A stretch of DNA of 64,000 bases, from positions 90,276-154,275 of the forward strand of contig FLMG01001070.1 in NCBI GenBank assembly GCA_900088475.1, given 5' to 3'. The DNA is from Hyphochytrium catenoides (lineage: Eukaryota > Sar > Hyphochytriomycetes > Hyphochytriales > Hyphochytriaceae). A model generated the notes under the pieces. That model saw only the letters and a program-made list of their open reading frames with translations. It was not told the origin of the DNA and did no database searches. The translations under genes and the position numbers were made by a program. The stretch's first letter is position 1. Every line of letters begins with the position of its first letter. Of the stretch, positions 46,902 through 59,285 are shown in pieces.

Positions 46902-48008
46902 ATGGCAGGTCTTCTACTCAGAAATGCACTCAAGATTACTCGGGGCGCAGTAGTCCCTAGAAGTTCTCTGGGCCTGACGGCACTGAGGACTCTAAACGCG
47001 AGGATAGGAGCTTCACCTTGCCTACCTGCCATTGAGCCATGGACAACACAATTCAGGGGTCTATCCTCCGAACCATCTGAAGAAGTCTCTGGAGCGGATC
47101 AGGGAGTTAGGGAGAGAGTTCCAAGAAGCAGAAGAGTATTCATTAGCAATCTACCCTGGCACGTGGACTGGCCAGAGCTCAAGAATTTTATGCGCCAAGC
47201 AGGAGAGGTCACCTTTGTCAAAGGTAAAGACGTCTCTTCATTCAAGTCTTCCTCTTGTCTCATTGTAAACTCTCCAGTCTTGCAAGACCAAGAAGGTAGA
47301 TCTAAGGGCTCGGCAATAGCGGAGTTTGCTACTGATGAGGATGCTCAAAAAGCTATCAAGACCCTGCACGACTCCGAACTCGGAGGACGATCCATACTTG
47401 TTCGCCAGGTTAGATACTGCGTGTCAAGCCAGTTGTGTTTCCCTTGCCCTAAATAAACGTATTAGGACCGCGACCCATCCGAGGTTGGCAGTACTCAAGA
47501 GGGTTCGGAAGGCTCTCAACAGTCAAGATCTCAACGGCGCGGCGGCGATGGTTCTGAGCTTTATGTTGGCAACGTAAGTCTGTGTAAGGCGTTGATATGA
47601 CCAGCTACATTCCTGCAGATAGTGCCACTCGTTTCACCTGTCAAGTCTTTATTGTCTTTATTGCTCCTTTTTACAGTCCGCTAATCGTTTCGAGCGCTAA
47701 TTCCTCATCTTGCCTTTCTTGCACGTTAGCTGCCGTGGTCTATGGGGTCGAGAGATCTCCAAGCCTTGTTTGGTGAACATTTCAACGTTGAGAGTGCAGA
47801 GGTTATTCTGCGTCACGATGGCAAGTCTCGAGGCTTTGGATTTGTCAAACTGGCTTCTGAAGATATGGAGACTGCCATAGGTAATTCAAAGGACACCTTT
47901 CCTGCGTGCTGCCGATAATGCTCTGATCCAGTTCTACGTCCTCCTATCTTCGCAGAGAAACTAAATGGTATCGAGATTGAAGGCCGTCCCATTGCGGTCA
48001 GGCGATAA
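46902..48008 (+). CDS. two-RRM protein with mitochondrial-type leader
   Basis: ATG 46902 starts MAGLLLRNALKITRGAVVPR, an Arg/Leu/Ala-rich, acid-poor leader of the mitochondrial (possibly plastid) type that extends to about residue 50. After an acidic linker (SSEPSEEVSGADQGVRER), RRM1 has VFISNLPWHVDW and, after an intron following VTFVK, VLQDQEGRSKGSAIAEF. The next exon begins DRDPSEVGSTQEG, with a short Ser/Gln/Arg linker that lacks RGG repeats. RRM2 has LYVGN then, after an intron, LPWSMGSRDL and the RNP1 SRGFGFVKLA, ending EKLNGIEIEGRPIAVRR, TAA at 48006-48008. Exon breaks occur at the same places as in the gene upstream. Likely binds organelle RNA; the function is inferred from the leader. 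Confidence 0.88.
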
Positions 48009-49460
48009 TTGGCAGAGCTTACTGATCTTGTTGCTGCATCTAAGCCAGGGTCGAAGCCCACAATGCAGGCGTCAAGACTTCGAGAATCATATCAATCGTT
48101 TAATATCTCATTTTCTTTACCATATAATAACGTTATCGCTCTATAAGCTTGACGATTGGCTTCTTTGTGCACCGAGCTTTTCATCACCCTACAATTAGCA
48201 AGACCTAAGCAGATCTCCTCAATGCGGCCAACAAGGTTCTAGCGACGACGGTGGGTATTGCAGCTACGAGGTGACTAGAGAGAGATAAGCAGTAAGCGGG
48301 AAAAAAGGACTACCCTGATGACCTGCTTCCACTACGCACAAGAGTAGTTACAAGCCCGTTGAAAGCGAAGCCGACTAGCTCTGGGTCGTAGTAGACGGCT
48401 TTCTAGGGTTGGAAAGAATCCCGAGTCCAACCATCAAGCCGCGACAGTGCCTGTACTCTGTGGATCGGAAGGAGTAGCAGAGTAGATTGATAGCAAAGGA
48501 ATGGGCACACTCGAATCAGCATAATCACGTTTCGCGACTCTGATAATTGTCACGGTTCGGACCTATTGCAGTTCTCTTACTGTGATCACCGCTGGAGACC
48601 AATGCGACTACCAGGTGGTAGAAAGTGGGCTCATCCATGCGGATGGTGGCGAGACTGGAAGAGAAGACAGAAAACTCCGCGCCGAAACAAGCTCTGCCGC
48701 CAATGTGCAGATGAGTTTTGCCGCGCTTTTGATGATCGACGATACGAATCCAGATCTATAACTCAATGAATACTGTAGAACAGTTCTTTTTTGGAAACCA
48801 TAGCACCGTGACTCTTGTTATATTATTGGGTTCAATTTGTAGTAGAAAATAAAGGAGTCTCCGAATGATGATGACTAATAATCTTGAACAAGAAGTGTGT
48901 GAGTGGTGAGTGCTTTCCGATTTCAGATTCTATTTTGCGCTGATATGATTACTCCTTACTTGGTTACTACCGGCAAGATCAGGTGTGGGGGGTGTCTGGG
49001 TGTTTTGTGGGTTGGTTTCCTCAACTTGATGTCTTGCACTTACAGTTCTCAACACAGTGGCGCTCTTGCCTTTCTAATAATAATGCTGGGATAGTATGAG
49101 AAAACGGAGGAAGAGACAGACAAGAAAGAGGGAAGAAATTCCTATGTGCCAGCTCGCTGCCTTGTACCAGGAGAAGCACCCACCAGCATCTTCAGCACTG
49201 AAGAAGGACGCGAGACCAGCGGGAAGCAGGTGGAGTTTCACTCTCTATTGCAGATCGGTCGATAGTGTCGCAGAAGTCGCGGCCATGGGTCGAGATGGAG
49301 AGGTGGCGTGACAGAGGATGTACAAGTTTACCCAGTGGGTAGACGGCATGAAACTTGTTTCTTCAGTCGCAATGGCAGTCTATTGAAGAACGCTTCCTGA
49401 GTCTGCTCCGGAACTGCTTTTACCGTTTCCTGGGCCCTCCAGGCTTCGGCACTGGAGAAA
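48009..49460. other. intergenic region upstream of ATG2
   Basis: About 1.45 kb. Small open frames (48566-48769, 48903-49094, 49096-49311) show no family resemblance. Should contain the ATG2 promoter and 5' untranslated region. No repeats of note. Confidence 0.45.
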
Positions 49461-52400
49461 ATGTTCTTATTCCGGCGTTTGACTGATCCTGCGCTCAAGC
49501 GGCTGTACAAGTTCGTGTTGAAGCGGCTCGTAGGGAGGTTTCTGCTTCATGAGCTAGATCTAGACCAACTCGACGTACAGCTAAGAGCAGGAAGTCTCGA
49601 GCTTCACGATCTTTCAATCAATGTCCAGACGTTGAACGATGAGTTAGGCGCAGTTGTCCCTTTCAGAGCTACGAGCGGTTACGTGGGGTGCGTCAAGATT
49701 GAGATCTCTTATGGAAATTTGCTGAAGGATAGCTGTAAGATTACTCTTGACGATGTCGAGATCGTCGTCGCCCCGTTCTCTCCGACAGAGGAAACGGACA
49801 AAGAAAAGAGCAAGGATCAAAAAGAGTTCGACGTTGGTAAGCTCGCCAATGATTGGTCTCTTCTGTAAGCTTTGTCTCTCCTTCTTACTCAGTCAACCGC
49901 AGGCCCAAACGTGGCTACGCAGGAGGCTGCGGACTTTGAGATTGATCCAAACTCCCAGGAGGGCCTGGACTTTGTAGCGGGTTGGATTGAGCAAGTATCC
50001 CAGAAGATAAAGGTAGTGCCTCATTAGCCACAGACATCTCCTCCGGACCTTCTTGCTCTAAGAATCTGAGACTCTTTTTTGTTGTGCTTCTGTCTGCACG
50101 AAGCTAAAGAAGGAAAAAGACTGTTATGGCGACATGTCTGCTGTTGGACGCTTGTCCACCTATGTCATGGAAGCCCCTCCGTTAACTCTGTCTTTTATCT
50201 GCTAATATCTCCCAATCTCTACTGGTCCTTTGCTTCGCATCCCCCTTCCGTTATCGCCGTGGCCGGCTGCCCAATCTCTGCTTCGTTATGGAACTTACCA
50301 GGGGTCAATCGCTCCATTGTTATGCAGGTATCTATCAACAATTTATCTGTAATCTTGGAAGATCCGTTGAACTCGGAAAATGCCTACGTTATCCTTCGAA
50401 CCCCGTTTGTTGAGCTCAGTGATCAGACGCTTGAAGAACCTCCTTCAAGGGACTCGTTGAATGGTGGCAGCATTAGCAGGAGTATGTTCAATCTTGGTAT
50501 AGTGCAGAAGGCGATCAGGTTACATGGCTTCTCTGTTGAGCTCCATCAGAGTAGGAGGAATGAGAGTGATTTGGACAGCACAAAGAATACTCTTGATGCT
50601 GAAAGAGTGGTTAAGATCATCTCCACAGCTCAAGATGAGCAGGCTTTGGTGCAGCTGAAGCTGTCTCAGTTCCAAGATAGAGCCATTCCAGATCTAGACG
50701 TTGATGTGTTCTTGCAATCGTTGCAGCTGACTATAGAACCTACCTCAGTGCGACAGCTTCATGCAATCATTCTCAGTTTCACTGAGGGGTCTACGCAATC
50801 AAAGGAAACAGCATACGCGCGACCAATCAGTGAACTAGGACGGTCTGAGCTCTTCACAGATGCACTGGAAGATGCCCAAGATAGTAGTCCACGAACCACT
50901 GGAGAGAACGACTGGGATCTAAGCGCCAAAGAGTTCCAGCGTATTGAGAGGCTTCTAAAGCAGTATGCGGAGGTCAGCCAAACATTAAAGAAGCACCAGG
51001 AGAGCGCCCGATTCAATAGCATCGTAGACTCTGTCTATCACGACTCCTATAGACCACAAGAGCCAAAGACACCTCAAGGGACCTCACACGATGTCAGTCT
51101 CTCGCACCTTGACAATATTGAAGAAGGGCTCTCGGACGCTGGCGACTTCTTTGATTTCGAGGAAGAAGATAGCGCTCAGGGGCACACTGAGGAGGAGGTA
51201 TCTCAAAGCTTCATGGGAACGTCAATGTATATGTCCGTGGCTGGTCCAACCCAAGGCGGAACATATCTCTCGCACATCATGACCCGAGTTAAGTTCCAGC
51301 TCGTACACTTGAAAGGTACCCTGCTTTACAAAGATCTGAGGTCCAAGCTCGGTGGCGGAGGGGAAAGTGCTCAAGATGAAGAGCGGCTGTCCCTATCATT
51401 GCACAACTTAACGGGGTCCTTAGTCGTGACTCCTCGGAATCAAAGCCTGCACTTGGGCTGCACTGGTATGGAGTTTGTTGAATACTTGCGTCCGGTCCTC
51501 ATACCTTCAGGATTTACGGGCCGTGACAGCCTTTTAAGGGTACCGCTCGTCATCTTTCTCGAAGAAAACGGGTCAAGTGGTGGAGCACCACGCGGAGACT
51601 GCCTCTCGGTTTCCGTTGGGGTGGATTACGAGCTCAGAGTTGACAATGTTGGGACTCGTGACGGGAGAACAAGAAGATTGTCAACAACTCCCTCCGAGCT
51701 GCTGCAGAAGCGTATTTCTATGCTGACGGTGGACGTCCATTCTCAGCCCTTCCAAGTAGATTTAGATCTAGCACTGCTCGGGAGACTGGAGAATTACCTG
51801 AACTACACTCCACCCAAAGGAAGAAATTATGCTTTGGAAGCTAGAGATACGGGCCAAATGGCAGCCAGTGCTACGCCTGAGATAAAGATGATGGTGACTT
51901 CGGACTCAGCGGGCTTGCTCCTCCGCTTTCCCCTGGTGTCCTTTGACAGGTCACGGGCCTCGCTTCCGAGTGGCCCACTCGGCTCCCGCGGCCTTTGTGA
52001 GGACACGCTGAAGGTCTCTGTACGGGGTCTTGTCGCGACTTCATCAACCGTTAGAGAACGTACGGACGCAAATGGTTCTCGAACTTGTCCTACTCAGTCT
52101 ACCTCCCCTTTGAACAAATGGACGCTAGCTTATGAACAAATTGCGGTCCATCTTTTGTATCCGGATCTTTCTGGAGATCAGTCGGGAGTTAAAGAGGATG
52201 ATGGGCTAGTGGGCAAGGAGATTGCTAGAACGGCCACAACCGCCGGAGGGAATGCTGGTTACATACGATTGGAAGTCAAGGATCCGGCGCCATTTTTAAA
52301 GGAGGTAGATCCCTTTCCCAGCAAGCTTCAGCCTCTTCCGTGGAGCAGGAATAGGGTTCGGACAGGTGAAAGTAGAGCCAAGGAAACCCACTTTGATCGA

Positions 52401-55400
52401 GAAGAGGGGTCGAAGTCCAACATTCGCCTTGATAACGTTGAACATTATGAGTACTCTTCTGAACTGCAGAGGCTTGCATATCGTTCCTCTCAAACCCATG
52501 TCGAAGTAGCATTGGATTCTCTCTCAATCTGGCTAGACAAGGCGGACCTGGAGAGGGTGTCATTTCTTTTCTCTGTTCTATCCACGGTACAGGAATTACG
52601 ACAGCCCACGCCGACGGTGCCAGAAGGAACAAGAGCCCCCACGTTCATGAGCCTGAAACTCTCATGCAGAGAAGGTTCTGCTTCCTTCTATGATCACGTA
52701 AAGAACAAAGGACAGCGTCAGCCGGGAGGTTGGACAAAGATTTGCTTCGAGCAGTTGTCTCTATTTCAAATCTCACAGTGGCTAGGTTCCTTAGTATCCC
52801 ATATCCAGATCGCAGCAGAAGATGTCTCTCTTCTGGAGTATGAGAAGGACTCACCGCTCTCCTCATCTTCCCCGCCTGTCTTATTTGAGGAGAATGGCTT
52901 CGTGGGCAAGCCAGTGCTCTATAAGACCTATTGGAGTGAGCCCATGCTGTGCACTCCTGCAGGCCAGAAGCTTCCTCTGATGCTCTTGACTGTAGAAATA
53001 GACGACTCAAAGCCCGCGGCGCGGGATGTGACAGCCATCATGGGCTTTAACAGTCTCTCCTTACGTTATGATATTTATTCGCTGTGGCTGAATAAGCTCT
53101 TAGACTTCTTCGTTATAGAGAGCCAGCCCACAGCCACAGGCTACTATGCCCAGTTTCCCTTCTCTCAAACCACTCCTCAGTGTTTGATCTCTCTCCCTCC
53201 TACGTCAACCACATACCTGTGCAGCCCTATGGAGCTCCCCCTGAAGACCGTCTTCACCAAGCTTTACGTCACAGTAAACGACGCCGCAATCGACTACAAT
53301 CCCACAACTCTACCCTCCAGAATAGTCCTCGGCACAAACTTTATCCGGGTGACGGCGAATTTGGTGTCTGGCGCCAGTATTCAGGGCTTTAAGGTCTCTG
53401 TCGGGGACAGCACCCTATTTATTACTGACAGAGGCCAGCCCTACACCAAGGTAGCATTCTTGCCAGTCGTCTGCCGGAAGCCTTTCTGGACCTGACCTTG
53501 TTCTGTTTACTCGTTCAGTTGTTAAGGCTCTTAAGCTTCTCTCTGTTTACTCGTTCAGTTGTTAAGGCTCTTAAGCTTCACGCCGCCCCTCCGCACTGTT
53601 CGTTTTAAGGGTCCCTTTTCTGCTGCTTTCAGTTGACCTCTTCCAACCACCTCTTAAATCCTGCTTGCGCTAAGGTGAACTTACTCCTAATGCACCGGCA
53701 CCACTTCTTTCGCCACGTCCATGTAGGAGGATCGAGTCCTGTGTGGTGGCACACACGCTGAGTATCGGAAGTCGTTTCTGGAAGACCTCGGGCGCTTCAC
53801 CTCGTTGCAGATGTACCTGGAGCAGCAGGGATACATCCAGATATGTACATTGGACTTCCTTGACATATTTATTCGGAGTAAGACCGTTCCGCTCTCTGCC
53901 TCCGTTGAAGAACCGGTGCTGGCCTCTACCTTTACTAAGGGAACTGAAGAAGGACTGGCAGAAAAGGAGATACAAAAGAGCAAGAAACTGTTGGCCAGTC
54001 CTCCAGATGTCGCGGTGGAGCTTTCCCTAGGAACCCTGAACCTTTACACCTGCTTTGATTCCTGCGCTGTACTATTGGCGATGGTATCTGATGCCTCAGA
54101 GAAGTTCTCTTCGCTGTCAGAGTCACAGCTCCCAGCCTATGACTATGTTGGAGTGGGCGTGACCCATGCGGTACCTATAGGAACTGATGTTGGTCTGTCA
54201 AGGGACGAACAGAAGACTGCAATGGGCTCTATCGCGGGCTCTGTGCACGCTGGTACTCCTTCCCTGTCGATTCTGGAAAGCTTGGACACCAACGCATTCG
54301 AGGGACTGCCACCTTCAGTTACGAATCCTTTAGCAGTTGCAGTCCCAGTTCCACAGTCGCCGGCTAGAGTTGAGGCTCGGGCTTCTCCGCCAAGGCCATC
54401 AGGACCCCTCGCCAATATTGCTGATGACTCTTTAAGTGCCTCGGAGCTAAGGGCGAAGTATGGAGGAGAGAGGCCTACGATCAATGTCAGTGATGTTCTC
54501 ATTGAAGACTATTACACGATGCTGCCAGGCACAGCTGTGGGGGTTTCTGAACAGCAGGATAGCCCCCATCAGCACAATAGAGATTTCACCGAAGGCGGAG
54601 ACGAAGGAGTGGCACGGTGGATTACTGACCCTTACCAGCTCGGCAGCTCCACAGACAAGGTTTGACGTCTACACCGCGTCTGCTCCTTTATCCCTTCGCT
54701 TGCTTGGACTTGATTTTTTCGGTAACCATTTTGGTGCTGTGGAGCCACCATCTCCCTTCTAGTATTTGGACTTAGGAACTGCCTTCCACAGTCCTGGCTG
54801 CTCATGCTTATCGCTTTTCCAAACTCAGTCCCTTTTAGATTGTGGAGACTTCTGCCCTTCGCTAATATGTATAGCCATATTTGCTTGGACTTGGAGTAGT
54901 CGCACTAATATCTGTGTCCCCTCTGCAGTTTGCTGCTTTTGAGCCTCTGGACTCAGATGGATCTGAAGATCTCTCAAGAGATGAGACTGCAGACCTGCTA
55001 GAGCGGACTGCCCAGGAGGAGATGAAGCTAGACGAGACTGATACGCTCCCTGACTTCTTACCCTCACTCGCAGCCTTCAACGCTAAAGCTGGAGCTGGGG
55101 GGCAAGGGGAATATGAGCTGAGTGATCTGAGAGCAGCAGCGATGTCAGAATCAGGCGAGAAGTCTTTGCTTGACATTGACATAGACAGAGATAGGAGAGA
55201 GGGAGGTCAGGACTATGGCTCAGTGTCGATGCTTATCGACGAGGGTGAGGCCTCCGGAACCGAAGTCCAACTAGACTTTGCCCTTGACTCGGAGCTTACC
55301 CGTGAGCTGAACAAGATGCTGGACAGAATGGAGCCAGGAACGAAGCACAACGTCGGTGGGGTTCAGAAACGAGAAGAGGATGACATAGGTAAGCCAGTCA

Positions 55401-58400
55401 AGAAGGACGAAAAGAGGCAGGATGAAGTTGACAGGACAAGGGATATGGACTTCTGGCAGAAGGATGATTTAGGATCGTCAGAGCCTTCTGGTGAGTTTGT
55501 CTAGACGTTCTTATAAGTTCTTATATACTATCTTCTTATATACTGGGGTGAAGCTCTTTCTATCCCCGTCGATTAAGGAGGCTACTCTACCTTCTTTGAC
55601 CCTAATGACCGGTTGGTAACAATGTGAAGTCAGGTTGCATTTTTGCCCTTGATGTCACCCTCAACGTCACTTTCCGATGCTCAGATGTGATATACTTTCT
55701 TGCCTTATTGTCAACATGGTCTACTAACACCAACCCTCGCTTCAGCTCGATGGTATCAGACGGCCGCTGAAGCGGCTACTTCTTCGTCAGAGACCCGTCC
55801 TCTACGGATCTACCCTCACCATATCCAGATTCCACCGGCAGGGGCGGCCTCAGCCCTCTCCTTTGGTGAAAGAGAATTCGAGAGTGCTGTCAAATCAACA
55901 AAAGGGTAAGTGATGATGGTGGACCGGAATCTGCCGGTGCTCACCAAAAGGACAGAAACTAGGGAACATATAAGCTCATGCAAGTAAAGACTGTTTGAAG
56001 TAGGGGATGGAGGATCTATAGAAAGTCAATCACACAGAGAGGCAAAGGAGGGACGTAGTAGAGGATGGAAGGACGGCACTGACCTTTTGTATAGGACTCA
56101 AGCCCCTCGGATACAGCTGCACCTCTTGCTCCGGAACCTGAATGTACGATGGAAACTCTTCGCAGGAAATGACTTCAACCACGCGCCAGAGGAGGAGAAA
56201 AGAGAACAAATCCCGACAATGGCAGAACAACTTCAAAAGAGCCTTCCTAAGACAGCCGCGAAGAAAGACCGGAAATCCCTTCTGCTAGACACGCTTCTCG
56301 ATAACTACGTCGCGCAGGATATCTCGGGAGCCGTCGGGGCAGAGGACAGCATGTCCGTGACAGGAGATGCTATGAGCCAATCAATTATGGTTAACCGCAT
56401 AGGAGACCAAGAGCCCCACCTGATGCGGGTGCAATCACGTAAGCCGAGCTTCACTGACGCAAAAAAGCGTCAGAGTGTTGGCAGGAAAACGGAGCAAATG
56501 ATAGAGATCCTTCTCCAGCAGGTCCAGGTAGGGTTGCATAGGATCACTCTTCTCGTTTATGGCATATCTGCAGTATCTTTATGAGCAGTCTGTGGCCAGG
56601 ACTACCCCCCGATATGGCACGGCTGTCGAACTAGCTGCTCGTTCCATTCGGCGTATCTGCGAACAACTGCACGACTATCCGCACGACTACCCCTGACTAC
56701 CTTTATTTCTGTTGCGTTTCTGCCGTCTCGTGCTTATACTGGTTATTGCTGTCTGATGCGCGCTTTGACAATCCATAGGCACGACTAGATGTCTGCTATA
56801 GGGACGTGGACCACCAGCTGAACCTTGTCCTGACGCTAGGGGTAAGGGATTTTGGTGTTCTCGATTGTATATCTACCTCTATGATCAGGAGAATGCTTTC
56901 CTACTGGAAGAGCGAGACCAAGCATCCCCGAGAAGAGGAGAAGCAGATGCTTCTTCTTGGGCTTCTCTCCGTTCGACCAGGACCGAACTTAGCGGATGAG
57001 TTTAGGCTGAAGGTGCAGCTCCTGCCCTTGAGGATCAACCTGGATCAGAATGCCATACAATTCCTCAGGAGTTTCTTCCCAGCTCCACGAGCCCAGGGTA
57101 CAACGGGAACAGCAGACGATGGGAGTAAGGCAGGGCCTTTAGGAGGAATCGAAGTAGGAGAAGACGCGCACGCCAAGAGAAGAAGGGAGTCCTCCGCTGA
57201 TGCTCCGTCCGCTTACTTGTTCTTTCAGTCCGTCGATGTGAAAGCCATCAAGATCAAGATTGACTATCAGCCAGAGGTAAGAGGAGAGAAGAAGGAAGAG
57301 AGATGCAACACTGGCCGTGGTGAATGACTCCTGGGAAAAGCACTTGGCCGTCTTTTTGAGGCTTGCAACCTATTAACCCCTTTTTCTAACGATGTGGTCG
57401 GAACCTACCTGTTTGGATTCTTACAATGCACCTTGGCTGACCGGCTTTGCTTCCCTTCGGTCTTTCCAGAGCGTGGATTTTGGCGCCCTTAGAGCAGGCG
57501 ACTATCTGGAGCTCCTGAACCTCTTTCCTCTTGAGGGCATGGAGCTTGTGCTTAAAGCTGTGTCCCTCTCGGGGGTGGATGGATTGGCGGGGCTGGGAGA
57601 AGCTGTGGGGCTCTCCTGGGTAAATGATATTGCCAGGAGACAGATTCACAAGTGTCTGGCCAGTGTCAGCATGCCACCCGTGAGGGCAATGTCAAATATT
57701 GGCGCAGGGGCGGCTGACCTTATCCTCTTGGTAGGTTGAGAGTATATGATGATGGACCATGTAAACGTCGTCGCCTCTTTCATTCCGGACTTGCTAGCTG
57801 TGTCCTTCTCGTTGGCTGCTACGGTCCCGTTACTGCTGGACTCTTTGCGGTCGTCAAACCAATGTGCGACATTTGGATGCTCCTTTTGGCCGTTTATTGA
57901 TGTTCCTAGCATTACGCATCTACTCCATTCGGATGAACGGGCACTAAGCTGTGTATATATGCAACTCTTTCTCTCTTACTAGCCGATGGAGCAGTATTCC
58001 AAGGACCGGAGGATTGTGAAGGGTCTCGCTCGAGGCGCCAAGTCGTTCCTGAAGAACATCACTGTGGAGACGCTAAACACAGCTACCAAGGTCTCCCATA
58101 CCATCTGCAGGCGCTCTCTAGCCGACTTCCTTTAACTCTCTCGTCCTCTACTTACCTTCATCACACCTCTGCAACAGCACTTAGCTGCCAGCAGTTGTTC
58201 TCCGTAGTATTCCGCCAGGACTACAATTTCCATGATTCATTGGCTCTTTACACCGTCCTAACCGTTCTTTCCCGTTTATGTCGGGGCGCTGCTTCTCTTA
58301 TGTCTTGTTTGTCTGCGCGTAGGTGTCACAAGTCACCCAGACGCTTCTGCAGCACGCGGAAGACATTGTTTCTGGAGATTCCTCCGCTTCTTCGAAACGG

Positions 58401-58730
58401 AATCGGCATAAGCGGCACAGCAGGCGATCTCGTGCTATAGAGCAGCCAGCCAATGTGTCTCAAGGCTTCTCTCAGGCCTACGATTCTCTCTCCAAAGGCG
58501 TGCAAAGTGCTGCTCACACTATAGTAGCAGTACCCATAGTAGAGTATCGAAGAACGGGGACAGGCGGCTATGTGAAGTCAGTCATAAGGGCTGTCCCTAT
58601 AGCAGTAATTCGCCCCATGATAGGCGCTAGTGAAGCTCTCTCCACTGCCATCACCGGGCTCAGAAACGTTCTGGATCCAGAGGCCAAAGAGGACATGATG
58701 AACAAGTACAAATCTAAGCGGAAAGGTTGA
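49461..58730 (+). CDS. ATG2: autophagy-related protein 2 (lipid-transfer protein)
   Basis: Rod-shaped protein that moves lipids from the endoplasmic reticulum to the growing autophagosome with ATG9 and ATG18. Exon 1 (49461 to about 49836) carries the chorein-type N-terminus, including ALKRLYKFVLKRLVGRFL, LHELDLDQLDVQLRAGSLEL and LSINVQTLNDEL. Exon 2 (about 49903-50012) has NSQEGLDFVAGWIEQVSQ. One exon of about 3.1 kb (50329-53450) begins VSINNLSVILEDPLNSE. Then come SFLEDLGRFTSLQMYLEQQG (53770-54655), a long acidic, low-complexity stretch (54930-55490), NVRWKLFAGNDF (56094-56530), 56779-57276 and SLSGVDGLAGLGEAV (to 57730). The C-terminus has SQAYDSLSKGVQSAAHTIVA and the conserved end ALSTAITGLRNVLDPEAK, TGA at 58728-58730. 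The first block and the GLRN-LDP end separate ATG2 from VPS13. Some exon edges are approximate. Confidence 0.85.
53501..53580. repeat. 40-bp perfect-like tandem duplication in an ATG2 intron
   Basis: 53501-53540 and 53541-53580 match apart from one base near the start and the last base. It lies in the intron after the 3.1-kb exon. The near-identity points to a recent duplication. Confidence 0.92.
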
Positions 58731-59285
58731 GGCATCAAAGGCGCCAGAAGTCTGGAACTCAGACTTCCGCCGCTAATGTGAGAGAGGAGATAGCAGGAGA
58801 CGGAAAGATAAGCTCGCATTATGAAAATAGATCTTAAGCAGTTTATAAAGATCGATCAAACTGTATGAGACTGGTCCAACGCCCATGGGGACAAGAGCTC
58901 AAAAAATGGCAGTGTATTCTCATTAGCCTCCGTAGCTCAGAAAAGAATGGCTGAGGCTTTCTACAGGTTTGACGACTCTCCAGCTACTGCACACATTGTC
59001 CGTAATAGACGGCCTATGATGACAGTGTGCGCCACGTAAGTATCTCCCGGGCCACATAGGTAGAAACAGCTTTTGGCCCAACTCATTTATAGGATGAGAA
59101 AGTTGACAGAAGCTAAAGAGCCAGAAAGAGCTGTAAGAATGTGAGAGAGCCACGCTCCGGTGATGAAGCCTAGCTGCCAAAAAGTAAGGAAAGACTGGAA
59201 CCGGAGGCTTTTCAGAGACGAAGATCGTAAGAGTGGATAGTAGAGAGATACGGAAAGACGACAGAAGAACAATATAGTGAAGCCT
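58731..59285. other. convergent intergenic spacer
   Basis: 555 bases between the ATG2 stop (+) and the LMBD2 stop (-). No feature seen. Confidence 0.5.
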
